From Hyphomicrobiaceae bacterium (GTDB taxonomy: Bacteria > Pseudomonadota > Alphaproteobacteria > Rhizobiales > Hyphomicrobiaceae), in NCBI GenBank assembly GCA_025351355.1, contig JANXWC010000191.1, positions 97,576 to 161,575 of the forward strand: 64,000 bases of DNA. The letters are read 5' to 3'. A program made the position numbers and the translations under genes. The notes beneath the pieces were generated by a model. The model was not told where the DNA came from. It made no database searches and saw nothing but the letters and a program-made list of their open reading frames with translations. Shown one piece after another: positions 44,858 through 52,707 of this stretch (the first letter of the stretch is position 1; every line of letters begins with the position of its first letter).

Positions 44858-46166
44858 ATGAGTTGCCGGCCTGGCCCGGTGTGCCCGATGCGGCCCGGCG
44901 GTCGCGGAAATTGGAACCGCCGGCGAGCGGCGCGAGCATTGCGGCTGCTGCTTGTCCAAGGGCAGCGGCTTGCGGCGAGGCTGCACGGGCGGCAGCCGGA
45001 ATATTTGCCACCTCAACACCCATCACACCTGCCGGTTCGGCGTCGGACGGGAGCGAGCGTAAATTGTGGATGCGCACGCGGATAGGTTCGGCGACAGTGC
45101 GCGCCGGCGCCGGACGCGGTTGTTCAATCGGTCGCCGCTGACGCCGGATATCGACGATCACAGCCTCCTCGGTTTCGCCGCCTGCGTCGCGCGGCAGCGA
45201 CTGCCGGCTTGGTTCGAAGGCCACGACATTGCCGGATGGCGCCATCGCAACCGGTTGTACGTCACGCGCATAGAACTCGCGTTTGACCCGCACTTCTTCC
45301 GGCAGAGTTTTCTCGACCCGCCCTTCAACGGCGCGCTCGGTTGCCATGTCACGCACACTTTTGCATAGGCGCCGTGTCGCAAGCCCGCCAGCAAAAGCCG
45401 CCACCGGACGCGTGAACAATGCCTTTGCGGCTGAGAAGACCAGTGAATAATCGGGAGCTTGCACCGCGGACTGCGCAATCGCGCGCGACAGCGTAGCGGC
45501 AATCAAGCCGGTCGCACTTGCCAGATACCCGGCCACGATGACCCGGCCTGTTGCGTCGAGACCCGTGGCCGGCTTCGCCGCCGTGCGCATGAGATCGATG
45601 TGTGCAAGCAATGAGAGATAGGAGCTATGAGCTGCGACCGCGCCCGCCTTCAGCGCATCGCTGAGAAATTCGTCATTCAGTCCAAGCGGCGCGACGGCAA
45701 CCGACCGCCGAACTTGGTCTGGGTAAGTGACCCACGTCGCCAGCTCAAGCGCCGCATAGACTTCGTTGTCCGCGGTCGACTGTGCAGTATGCAGGGGATG
45801 GACGGTGTCGGCGATATAATGGCTGAGGACGCCTGCGCAATAGACAGCGTTCTGCCACTCGCGTTTAGTCAGCGCGGCGACAAGGTTCTGATACCAGCCT
45901 TGCGCCTTGACGATGGCGCCCCCCCTGAAGCCATCGGCCGGGAACAGCAGATGGTTCCTGAAATCACGAAACTCGACGTCGGGAGCATCGGCACCCAGCG
46001 CAAATGTCCGGGCATGACGGAGAAACATGCGCCGCCAGCGCTCGGCATTTTCGCTGTCGAGAGCGGCGAGCGCATCGAAGGCCAGCGCCTGATGCGTCGA
46101 ACGCGCGACTGACTTGCGGATCAGCCCTGCGGCAAAGCGTGTAGCGGAAGTGTCTGCGTTGCCCAT
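44856..46166 (-). CDS. Zinc-dependent phospholipase C-like protein
   Basis: The 436-residue protein has, in its first ~190 residues, an S1-P1/phospholipase C-like helical fold with metal-ligand candidates in HLLFPADGF and HYIADTVHPLHTAQ (His116, Asp120, His123, His126). No signal peptide is seen, unusual for secreted phospholipase C, so the substrate is uncertain. The second half has helices, an Arg/Pro-rich stretch (RRQRRPIEQPRP) and a C-terminal segment resembling helix-hairpin-helix or low-complexity sequence. I start at 46166 where GGGGGA precedes the ATG. It converges with the small-peptide array. Confidence 0.7.
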   Translation of the reverse strand: MGNADTSATRFAAGLIRKSVARSTHQALAFDALAALDSENAERWRRMFLRHARTFALGADAPDVEFRDFRNHLLFPADGFRGGAIVKAQGWYQNLVAALTKREWQNAVYCAGVLSHYIADTVHPLHTAQSTADNEVYAALELATWVTYPDQVRRSVAVAPLGLNDEFLSDALKAGAVAAHSSYLSLLAHIDLMRTAAKPATGLDATGRVIVAGYLASATGLIAATLSRAIAQSAVQAPDYSLVFSAAKALFTRPVAAFAGGLATRRLCKSVRDMATERAVEGRVEKTLPEEVRVKREFYARDVQPVAMAPSGNVVAFEPSRQSLPRDAGGETEEAVIVDIRRQRRPIEQPRPAPARTVAEPIRVRIHNLRSLPSDAEPAGVMGVEVANIPAAARAASPQAAALGQAAAAMLAPLAGGSNFRDRRAASGTPGQAGNS

Positions 46167-46280
46167 GGCATCCCCCAAAGCGGCTGGACGCATCGTCGCA
46201 GGGAGTCGGCCGGTTTAGGCGAGGCACAAATACTTTTGCACAGAAAATAAATCGCTTGCTGTGGTTTCGCCTGATTCGTC

Positions 46281-47201
46281 TCAGTCGGATTTCGCATCGC
46301 CTGCGGCCAGTGCCATCACGGCGGTATGATCGGCATCGCGACCCAACTCAGATAGCGCGCGCGCAAGATAGGCGGAAACAAATTCGAGTTCGGCTGCAGG
46401 CAAGCCGAGATCCGCGGCCAGTGATCGCGCCATGCCCACATCCTTTTCCATCAGCGCCAAGGCAAAGCCGGACGTGAAGCTGCGCGGAATGAGATACCGC
46501 TCGGCCTTGTTTTCCGTCGAGTTGTTGCGACCGGTCGAAGCATTGATCACGCGCGTAACGGTTGTCGCATCCAGACCGAATTTTTCGGCGATCGCCAACG
46601 CCTCGCAGGTGGCGATCAGACCGGCTGCCGAGACGTAGTTGTTGAGCGCCTTGATCGCGTGCCCTGAACCGAGCGGACCAGTGCGATGCACCTGCCCCAT
46701 GGCCGCCAGGCAGGGCGCGACCCGATCCAGCTGCGCAGCCTCGCCGCCGGCCATGATCGCCAGCGTACCGGTAACCGCCTTGCCGACGCCACCGGACACA
46801 GGCGCATCGATGACCGCAATCTTGTGCGCCTGAAGTTCGGCGGCCAGCGCGCGCGTATCGAGCGGATAGGACGAGCTCATATCGACGATGACGCCGCCGG
46901 CAGCCATTGTGTCGGCGAGGCCGGGTCGCGTGCCATCCCCCAGCACGACGGCGCGCACGATCTTGCTGTCGGGCAGCATGGTGATGACGATCGCGGCGGC
47001 TTTGCCGACCTCGCCCAAGGATTTGGCTGAGCGCACTGTGCCCAGCGATTTCTCCGCGGCCAGCGCGGCGGCGACGCCTGAGCGCACGTCGTACACCACG
47101 ACATCGTGCCCGGCCTTGGCCAGGCACCGCACCATCGGGACGCCCATATTGCCGAGCCCGACAAACCCGATGGGAGCCGAAACTGTTGCTGGCGTCGTCA
47201 T
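46281..47201 (-). CDS. NAD-dependent beta-hydroxyacid dehydrogenase (3-hydroxyisobutyrate dehydrogenase type)
   Basis: The 306-residue protein has the family's NAD motif GFVGLGNMGVPMVRCLAKAG, the substrate-binding DAPVSGGVGKA, catalytic lysine region HAIKALNNYVSA and C-terminal MEKDVGMARSLA. Members oxidise 3-hydroxyisobutyrate, tartronate semialdehyde (reverse) or related beta-hydroxyacids. Nothing decides the substrate. AAGGGA precedes the ATG at 47201; the longer frame overlaps the 3' end of lpxK. It lies 43 bases after lpxK, so may share its transcript without functional link. Confidence 0.88.
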   Translation of the reverse strand: MTTPATVSAPIGFVGLGNMGVPMVRCLAKAGHDVVVYDVRSGVAAALAAEKSLGTVRSAKSLGEVGKAAAIVITMLPDSKIVRAVVLGDGTRPGLADTMAAGGVIVDMSSSYPLDTRALAAELQAHKIAVIDAPVSGGVGKAVTGTLAIMAGGEAAQLDRVAPCLAAMGQVHRTGPLGSGHAIKALNNYVSAAGLIATCEALAIAEKFGLDATTVTRVINASTGRNNSTENKAERYLIPRSFTSGFALALMEKDVGMARSLAADLGLPAAELEFVSAYLARALSELGRDADHTAVMALAAGDAKSD

Positions 47202-47244
47202 GATGATCCCTTGTGTTGGACGTTGAAAAGGCCCCAGCGTCGCG

Positions 47245-48285
47245 TCACGGTCGCGGCGATAGTCTGATAGCGATGAGGTTGTCGAGAACTGCGGCGCTGT
47301 CTGCATCCAAGCGGAGCCGGATCGGCAACGTGCGGCTGACCGTGCGCAGTTCAGCCAGCACTCCACGCTGGCCTGCAAGGCGCGCATGATCCTTTTCGGT
47401 GGTCAACAGAGCCGCACCTTTGGCATTGCTGAGGGCCAGCAGCCGTTGCGCGTCGATCTCACTGAACGGATGATGGTCGGGAAAAGCGAACTTCCCGACA
47501 GTATCGCCGCCGCAAGCCTTGATGCTGGCAAAAAAACGCTCGGGCACGCCGATGCCGGCGTAGGCGATCACCGGCCCATCGCGCAGCCAACTAAGATCAC
47601 CCTGTGGCGCGACCGTCGCCGACAGAACGGGTCCATGGAACGTTGCGCGCAGATGAGCCAATTTGGCTTCTGCCAACTTGCCGGTACCTCCGTTGAATAA
47701 CAGCGCATCGACGCGCGGCATCTGCACGGCGAGCGGCGCGCGCAAAGGCCCGGCGGGAATGCAGCGGCCGTTGCCGATACCGCGGCCGCCGTCGACGACG
47801 GCGATGGTCAAGTCCTTGGCGAGTGCCGGGTTTTGGATGCCGTCGTCCATGATGATCACGGTTGCCCGGGGCAGCGACGCGCCCTCCGCTTCGATCGCCC
47901 GCGCGCCCGCCGCCCGATCCCGCGACAGCATCACCGGCAGGTGAGCCGCCAACAACAACGGCTCGTCGCCAACGCGGTCGGCGGTGTCGGATTGCGCATC
48001 GACCCAATGGGGGCCCGACACGCTGCCGCCGAAGCCGCGCGTCAATACCGCCGGCGTGTGGCCCTTGCCGCGCAGCAGCCGCGCCATCTCGACGACGAAC
48101 GGCGTCTTGCCCGTGCCGCCCGCCGTGAAATTACCAATGCAGACCACTGGCACACCGGCACGATGACGGGGATTTTTGCGCATGCGCCGCGCCGTCAGCG
48201 CGCCATAAGCCCATCCCAGCGGCGCCAGTATCGCCGGCGCCCAACCGGTCTGCTCATCGCCATACCACCAACCCGGCTCGCGCAT
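47245..48285 (-). CDS. lpxK: Tetraacyldisaccharide 4'-kinase LpxK
   Basis: The 346-residue membrane-associated kinase phosphorylates the 4' position of the lipid A disaccharide precursor. The P-loop GNFTAGGTGKTPFV is intact, as are the DEPLLLA motif, the DDGIQNP stretch (the family has DDGfQ), and the C-terminal TTEKDHARLAGQ. It begins with the membrane-binding helix region REPGWWYG. The ATG is one base after the stop of the DUF374-WaaA fusion gene, so the two lipid A genes are tightly coupled. Confidence 0.95.
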   Translation of the reverse strand: MREPGWWYGDEQTGWAPAILAPLGWAYGALTARRMRKNPRHRAGVPVVCIGNFTAGGTGKTPFVVEMARLLRGKGHTPAVLTRGFGGSVSGPHWVDAQSDTADRVGDEPLLLAAHLPVMLSRDRAAGARAIEAEGASLPRATVIIMDDGIQNPALAKDLTIAVVDGGRGIGNGRCIPAGPLRAPLAVQMPRVDALLFNGGTGKLAEAKLAHLRATFHGPVLSATVAPQGDLSWLRDGPVIAYAGIGVPERFFASIKACGGDTVGKFAFPDHHPFSEIDAQRLLALSNAKGAALLTTEKDHARLAGQRGVLAELRTVSRTLPIRLRLDADSAAVLDNLIAIRLSPRP

Positions 48286-48286
48286 G

Positions 48287-50407
48287 TCAGCCTGCCGCTG
48301 TCCGAGCCGCGGGGTGGGCTGCGGGTTGCCCACTGTGTGCCGCCTCGTGCTTCTCATAGCTATCGCCGACCGGCTGAAGCGGCGGCAGCAGGGCCAGCAG
48401 CGCAGTTACCGTTTTGGGCATGGCGCCAGCGAGCTTGTCGCACACCAGGGTGGCCGCGGCCCGCATCGCCTCGGCAGCTGCGGGATCATCCAGCAGGCGC
48501 TCGACTTCTACCGCGATCTCGGTGGAATTTTTCACTTCGCGCGCACCACGCGCCGCCAGCAACGCCTTGTACGCTTCGTCGAAATTGACCCAGCGTGGGC
48601 CGGTCAGCACGGCCGCCCCGTGGCGTACCGCCTCGATTGGATTGTGACCGCCGCCGCCATCGCTGCTCAGCGATTTGCCGATGTAGGCAATCGGCGCCAA
48701 TGCGAACCAGGTGCCGAGTTCGCCCAACGTATCGGCGATCAGCACACCCGACCCAACGTCGCCTTCGGCAAAGTTCACCGTCGTCATCTCAGAGCGGAGT
48801 TGCGCTGCCACACCTGCCGCCCTCAGCCGTGCGGCAATGTCGGGCCCACGCTCGGGATGGCGCGGCACGATGATGGTCGCCAGGTCCGGTCGCTTGGCAC
48901 GTAGCAACATGTGCGCCTCGGCAATGATAACTTCCTCATCGGCGTGCGTGGATGCCGCGAGAAAGACCGACCGACCGCCGAGTGTGGCGCGATAGGCCGC
49001 GAGTGCGGCAGCGTCCGCCGGCAGGGGCGGCGCGTCGAACTTCAGATTACCGATGTCGCGGACTTCCGGCGCGCCCAATGCCGTAAAGCGCTCCGCATAT
49101 TCGCGCGATTGCGCCAGCACCAGCGCGAAGCGGCAGAACAGCGGTCGCGATATGCTGGCCTGTCCGCGCCAGCGGCGAAACGAGGTTTTCGACATGCGCG
49201 CATTGATCAGCGCCAGCGGAAAGCCTTGGCGGGCCGACTGCAGGATCAGGTTGGGCCAGATTTCGCTCTCGACGAACACGCCCAGGTCGGGGCGCCAATA
49301 ATCGAGAAAGCGCCGCACGAACGCGGGCACGTCCAGCGGCACAAATTGATGAATGCAGTTATCCGGCAGCCGCGTGGCTGCGAGCTTCGCCGACGTCACG
49401 GTGCCGGTCGTCAGCAAGATCGACAGGTCCGGCCGGTTGGCGCGCATGGCATCGATCAACGGCAGGACGGACATCGTCTCACCGACGCTGGCCGCATGCA
49501 GCCAGGCGAGCTGGCCGGGCGGACGGGCCTGCGTGGCTTTTCCAAACCGCTCCGGCCGCCGCGCGCCATCTTCCTTGCCGCGCCGTTCGCGGGCCGCCAG
49601 GAACAGCGGTGCCACGTGGCCGAGCAGCCGCGCGCCCCACACGTAAAGCTTCAGCTTGGCACCTGCTGCGGTGCGCTCGCCGGCAGCCGTCAAAGCCGAC
49701 GCCGGGGTGGCGCGCACATGGCTCGTACCGGCGCGGATGTAGGCGTCGACGGTGGCGATATTCATCTGTTCTTCCACCCTGCGCCGGAGCGTCTCCAACA
49801 GTTCGGGGGAGGCATCGGCCGGCACATGAATGGGCGTGCCAAATGATGCCCCCAGTTGCGACCCCGGCAAATTGATCGTCACGCGGCTCCAGGTCGGCAA
49901 GGCCACGTAGCGCGATGACGCCATGGCTACCGGCACAATCGGTCGGCCAGAAACCTTCGCCAACGTCACGATACCGTGTCCCGCGCGCCGCGCCGGCCCC
50001 GGCGGCACATCCGCCGTCATGGCGACCGAAAACCCACTCTCCAACGCCTGCACGGCGCCACGGAACGCATGCGCGCCGCCGCGATCCTTGCCCTTGGCCG
50101 AGGCACCCGCCCCGCGAATGAGTTCGATGCCGTAGCGCCGCAGCGCATACGCCAGCCCCTCAGCATCTTGGTGCAGCGCCAGCATGGCTTTGGTCGGAAT
50201 GCCAACCGATGCGGCGAGCGTCGGCAGCAGCATGAACTGGCCGTGCCACATGGCGATGATCATTGGGTGATTGGCCAGCAAGGTCGCCGCATACTGGTCC
50301 ATCAACGGCGGCGGTCGCGACGTACGCTCGACAAGGCCGATATAGCCGGCAACGGCCGTGCCTATGGCTGAATGGATCGGGCGCTGTCGAACTGATGGGG
50401 GCGCCAT
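48287..50407 (-). CDS. waaA: Fusion of a DUF374 acyltransferase-like domain with Kdo transferase WaaA
   Basis: The 706-residue protein joins two normally separate enzymes. Residues ~20-225 are a DUF374 domain related to lysophospholipid acyltransferases (MIIAMWHGQFMLLPTLA, HQDAEGLAYALRRYGIELIR, MTADVPPGPARRAGHGIVTL). After a ~25-residue Ala/Thr linker, residues ~250-706 are a full Kdo transferase: KLKLYVWGARLLGHVAP, WLHAASVGETMSVLPLI, VFVESEIWPNLIL, NARMSKTSFRRW, and GKSLSSDGGGGHNPIEAV. WaaA adds Kdo to lipid A precursor at the inner membrane. No stop or frameshift separates the parts. The ATG at 50407 lacks a strong ribosome-binding site, and the frame is open upstream. Confidence 0.88.
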   Translation of the reverse strand: MAPPSVRQRPIHSAIGTAVAGYIGLVERTSRPPPLMDQYAATLLANHPMIIAMWHGQFMLLPTLAASVGIPTKAMLALHQDAEGLAYALRRYGIELIRGAGASAKGKDRGGAHAFRGAVQALESGFSVAMTADVPPGPARRAGHGIVTLAKVSGRPIVPVAMASSRYVALPTWSRVTINLPGSQLGASFGTPIHVPADASPELLETLRRRVEEQMNIATVDAYIRAGTSHVRATPASALTAAGERTAAGAKLKLYVWGARLLGHVAPLFLAARERRGKEDGARRPERFGKATQARPPGQLAWLHAASVGETMSVLPLIDAMRANRPDLSILLTTGTVTSAKLAATRLPDNCIHQFVPLDVPAFVRRFLDYWRPDLGVFVESEIWPNLILQSARQGFPLALINARMSKTSFRRWRGQASISRPLFCRFALVLAQSREYAERFTALGAPEVRDIGNLKFDAPPLPADAAALAAYRATLGGRSVFLAASTHADEEVIIAEAHMLLRAKRPDLATIIVPRHPERGPDIAARLRAAGVAAQLRSEMTTVNFAEGDVGSGVLIADTLGELGTWFALAPIAYIGKSLSSDGGGGHNPIEAVRHGAAVLTGPRWVNFDEAYKALLAARGAREVKNSTEIAVEVERLLDDPAAAEAMRAAATLVCDKLAGAMPKTVTALLALLPPLQPVGDSYEKHEAAHSGQPAAHPAARTAAG

Positions 50408-50521
50408 GCGAAGGAGTACGGCCTCGTCGTGATGATGGTGGGAATTAAGCGCCTTATAACCAGCCGCGCGTCGGTGGTCAGCACTTTTCACGTAACCCGC
50501 CAATGGCGCCCTGCACAACGC

Positions 50522-50554
50522 AAAAAGCCGTCGAAGCAGTGGCTCCGGCGGCTT
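50522..50554 (-). terminator. Rho-independent terminator of the glycine-zipper gene
   Basis: On the minus strand AAGCCG pairs with CGGCTT, with an inner near-complementary pair CGGAGC / GCTTCG, followed by a run of T (CGGCTTTTTGCG). It lies about 30 bases after the gene's stop. Confidence 0.65.
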
Positions 50555-50585
50555 ATTGCAGGTGATAGCCTCTAAAGCCTGGCGA

Positions 50586-50888
50586 TCAGTCGCCGCGGCA
50601 TTCGCGATATTCGCGGCGCAGCATGCGCGCGCGCTCGTAATAGCCACGATCTTCGGCGATCTCGGCGCGCTCGCGAAGTTCGCCGCAACCACGACGATAT
50701 TCGCGGGCAGGTGCCACATACACCGGACGAGCCGGGGCGCCCTGGCTGCCAATGATGGTGCCGACAACGGCGCCGCCGATGATCCCGGCTGCGATGTCGC
50801 CGCCTCGGTCCGCCGACGCAGGCGTCATTGTCGCAAGCATCGCCAAGCCCAAGCCGGCCATCGCGGTGGATTTAAGATATCCGATCAT
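50586..50888 (-). CDS. Small exported glycine-zipper protein
   Basis: The 100-residue precursor has a signal peptide (1-26, ending PASA). A short glycine-zipper segment (GGDIAAGIIGGAVVGTIIGSQG) shared with small membrane-inserting envelope proteins follows. The Arg/Glu-rich C-terminus (GELRERAEIAEDRGYYERA) ends in two cysteines' worth of spacing (C at GCGE and ECRGD). GGAGG precedes the ATG at 50888. A long palindrome sits ~90 bases upstream and may regulate it. Function unknown. Confidence 0.75.
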   Translation of the reverse strand: MIGYLKSTAMAGLGLAMLATMTPASADRGGDIAAGIIGGAVVGTIIGSQGAPARPVYVAPAREYRRGCGELRERAEIAEDRGYYERARMLRREYRECRGD

Positions 50889-50977
50889 GTACGTTCCTCC
50901 AGTGAGTTCCACGAGTTGCCCAAGCTGCAGTGCTGGCGGCTGCACGCGGGCAGAAATCCTCCAGACGGCGACCAAAC

Positions 50978-51026
50978 AGACATACTTATCTGCTGTTATC
51001 GAGATCTTATCAGCAGAAATATGTCT
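50978..51026. promoter_or_regulatory. 49-bp interrupted palindrome upstream of the glycine-zipper gene
   Basis: Outer arms AGACATA / TATGTCT and inner arms TCTGCTG / CAGCAGA pair exactly, separated by small bulges (CTTA versus AA) around a 15-base centre. There is no T run after it, so an operator or structured leader is likelier than a terminator. It lies between the MetE-like stop and the glycine-zipper start. Confidence 0.55.
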
Positions 51027-51115
51027 AAGAGATGAACGCGTGAGACGCCCGAAACCGTTGCTGCCGCCGCGCGGAAATCCTCGCCGCAAGGTTAACTTAT
51101 TCTATCGCCAACGAT

Positions 51116-52213
51116 TTAACCCCAGACTTCCTTTGCCACACTGACAATCAGCTCCAACTTTTTCCACTGTTCGCTGTCGCCCAAGGCATTGCCTTCTTCG
51201 GTCGACGCAAAACCGCACTGCGGGCTCAAGCACAATTGATCGAGCGGGGCGAACTTGGCAGCAGCCTCGATCCGGCGCAAAATGGCATCGCGCCTCTCGA
51301 GATCGCCGACCTTGGTGGTGACGAGGCCGAGCACGACCTTCTTGCCTTTGGGCAGGAAGCGCAGCGGCTCGAAACCGCCCGAGCGCTCGTCGTCCCATTC
51401 CATGAAGTAGCCGTCGACATCGATGTGGTTGAAGACCATGTCGGATACCGGCTCGTAGCCGCCGGAGGCCACGAACGTGGAGCGGAAATTGCCACGACAG
51501 GTATGCGTGGTGATGGTCATGTCCTTAGGCCGATCCTTCAGCGCGATCGCCAGCACATCCCGATATTGATTGACCAACTGCTTGGGATCATCGCCACGGT
51601 CGGCCAGCATCTTGATCTGGGTGGGGTCACAGAAGTAGGCGAGGCTGGTGTCGTCGAGTTGCAGATAACGGCAACCGGCGGCGTAAAACGCTTTGATCGC
51701 CTTGTTATAGGCGTGACCGAGGTCGTGATAGTAGGCGGCCATGTCAGGATAGACTTCGGCGCTGATCCCGGCGCGGCCCGCGCGATAGTGCATCATGCTC
51801 GGGCTAGGGATCGTCATCTTGGCAGTACGCTTTGTATTGGCGGCCAGAAACTTGAAATGCGCCAAGTGCGGGTGGTTTTCTGGAAAATCCAGTTTGCCGA
51901 TAACGCGGACGGCTTCTGCCTTGGTCTGCACGCCCTTGAACTGGATGCCGTGGCCGGTGTTGTAACGCTCAGCCCCTGTCAACAAGCCCAGAAAATCGTA
52001 GTGCCACCAGGTCCGGCGATATTCGCCGTCGGTGATCGATTGCAAACCGATCGCTTCCTGCTTCTTGATCAGCGCCTTGATCTCGGTGTCTTCGACTTCG
52101 GCCAGCTTGACCGCGGACAGCGTGCCCTTCTCATGGGCCTCGCGCGCGTCTTTCAGGGGCTTTGAGCGAAGCAGGCTGCCGACCTGGTCGGCGCGGAACG
52201 GTCCAGCTTTCAT
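51116..52213 (-). CDS. Short cobalamin-independent methionine synthase-like protein (MetE C-terminal domain only)
   Basis: The 365-residue protein contains only the catalytic TIM-barrel of the MetE/UROD-like superfamily, about half the length of MetE. Candidate zinc ligands are in THTCRGNFRS and SPQCGFAS; YLQLDDTSLAYFCDP and RADQVGSLLR are family marks. Proteins of this size (YxjG/YxjH-like) are thought to transfer methyl groups to homocysteine or related thiols; the methyl donor is uncertain. GGGAG precedes the ATG at 52213. It stands alone, preceded by the fourth small-peptide gene. Confidence 0.88.
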   Translation of the reverse strand: MKAGPFRADQVGSLLRSKPLKDAREAHEKGTLSAVKLAEVEDTEIKALIKKQEAIGLQSITDGEYRRTWWHYDFLGLLTGAERYNTGHGIQFKGVQTKAEAVRVIGKLDFPENHPHLAHFKFLAANTKRTAKMTIPSPSMMHYRAGRAGISAEVYPDMAAYYHDLGHAYNKAIKAFYAAGCRYLQLDDTSLAYFCDPTQIKMLADRGDDPKQLVNQYRDVLAIALKDRPKDMTITTHTCRGNFRSTFVASGGYEPVSDMVFNHIDVDGYFMEWDDERSGGFEPLRFLPKGKKVVLGLVTTKVGDLERRDAILRRIEAAAKFAPLDQLCLSPQCGFASTEEGNALGDSEQWKKLELIVSVAKEVWG

Positions 52214-52323
52214 GACATTTCTCCCAAGCAATGGTTGGAAGATTCCTAGAGTGGTTCCAGAGGAGTGTGAAGCAATTTTCCGATCTCGCGTCGCGACGGT
52301 CGCACGGCAACCAATCCGACACG

Positions 52324-52347
52324 AAAAAAACCGCCCTTTATGGGCGG
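52324..52347 (-). terminator. Terminator of the fourth small-peptide gene
   Basis: A 6-bp GC stem CCGCCC / GGGCGG with a 5-base loop and seven T residues on the minus strand. A shorter T run on the other side makes it possibly bidirectional. It lies about 40 bases after the peptide gene stop. Confidence 0.85.
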
Positions 52348-52388
52348 TTTTCCTGGCAATGGGGGATATCTGCCAGTTGCGAGACGAA

Positions 52389-52535
52389 TTAGTTGCCGGC
52401 GTGCTCGGCCTTATGCTCGTCCCAGAATTTCTTAATACCGCTTGAAGTTCTCAGATCGATATCGTCGGCAAATGCGGGGGCAACCGACACACTCGCGCAA
52501 GCAAATGCCAGCGCTGCCATGATCATGCGCTTCAT
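52389..52535 (-). CDS. Tiny exported KxFW peptide, copy 4 (distant)
   Basis: A 48-codon gene whose product has a signal peptide (1-23, ending APAFA) and a short mature part DDIDLRTSSGIKKFWDEHKA ending EHAGN. It shares the KxFW(E/D)xH core with the tandem copies at 44.4 kb, although the rest has diverged. GAGG lies about six bases before the ATG at 52535; a longer open frame upstream has no such support. It has its own terminator, so it is an independent single-gene unit. Confidence 0.72.
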   Translation of the reverse strand: MKRMIMAALAFACASVSVAPAFADDIDLRTSSGIKKFWDEHKAEHAGN

Positions 52536-52707
52536 GACTAACCTCATTTTGTTGCTATCAGGGACGACCCCGGGGGAGGGCCAATGACACGCTGCATCTT
52601 CCTGTTGGAACGCACCCTGCCACGCTCGATAGTTAGTGCTATGCCAACGCGTTAGCAAATCACAAAAGAGTGCAGGCGTGTGATGGAACTGCGATCGCGG
52701 CACGGCC

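Noticed and set aside
50408..50767. 120-residue N-terminal extension of the DUF374-WaaA protein
   Set aside because: It would run into the glycine-zipper gene and its terminator, and has no family similarity; the real start is at or near 50407.
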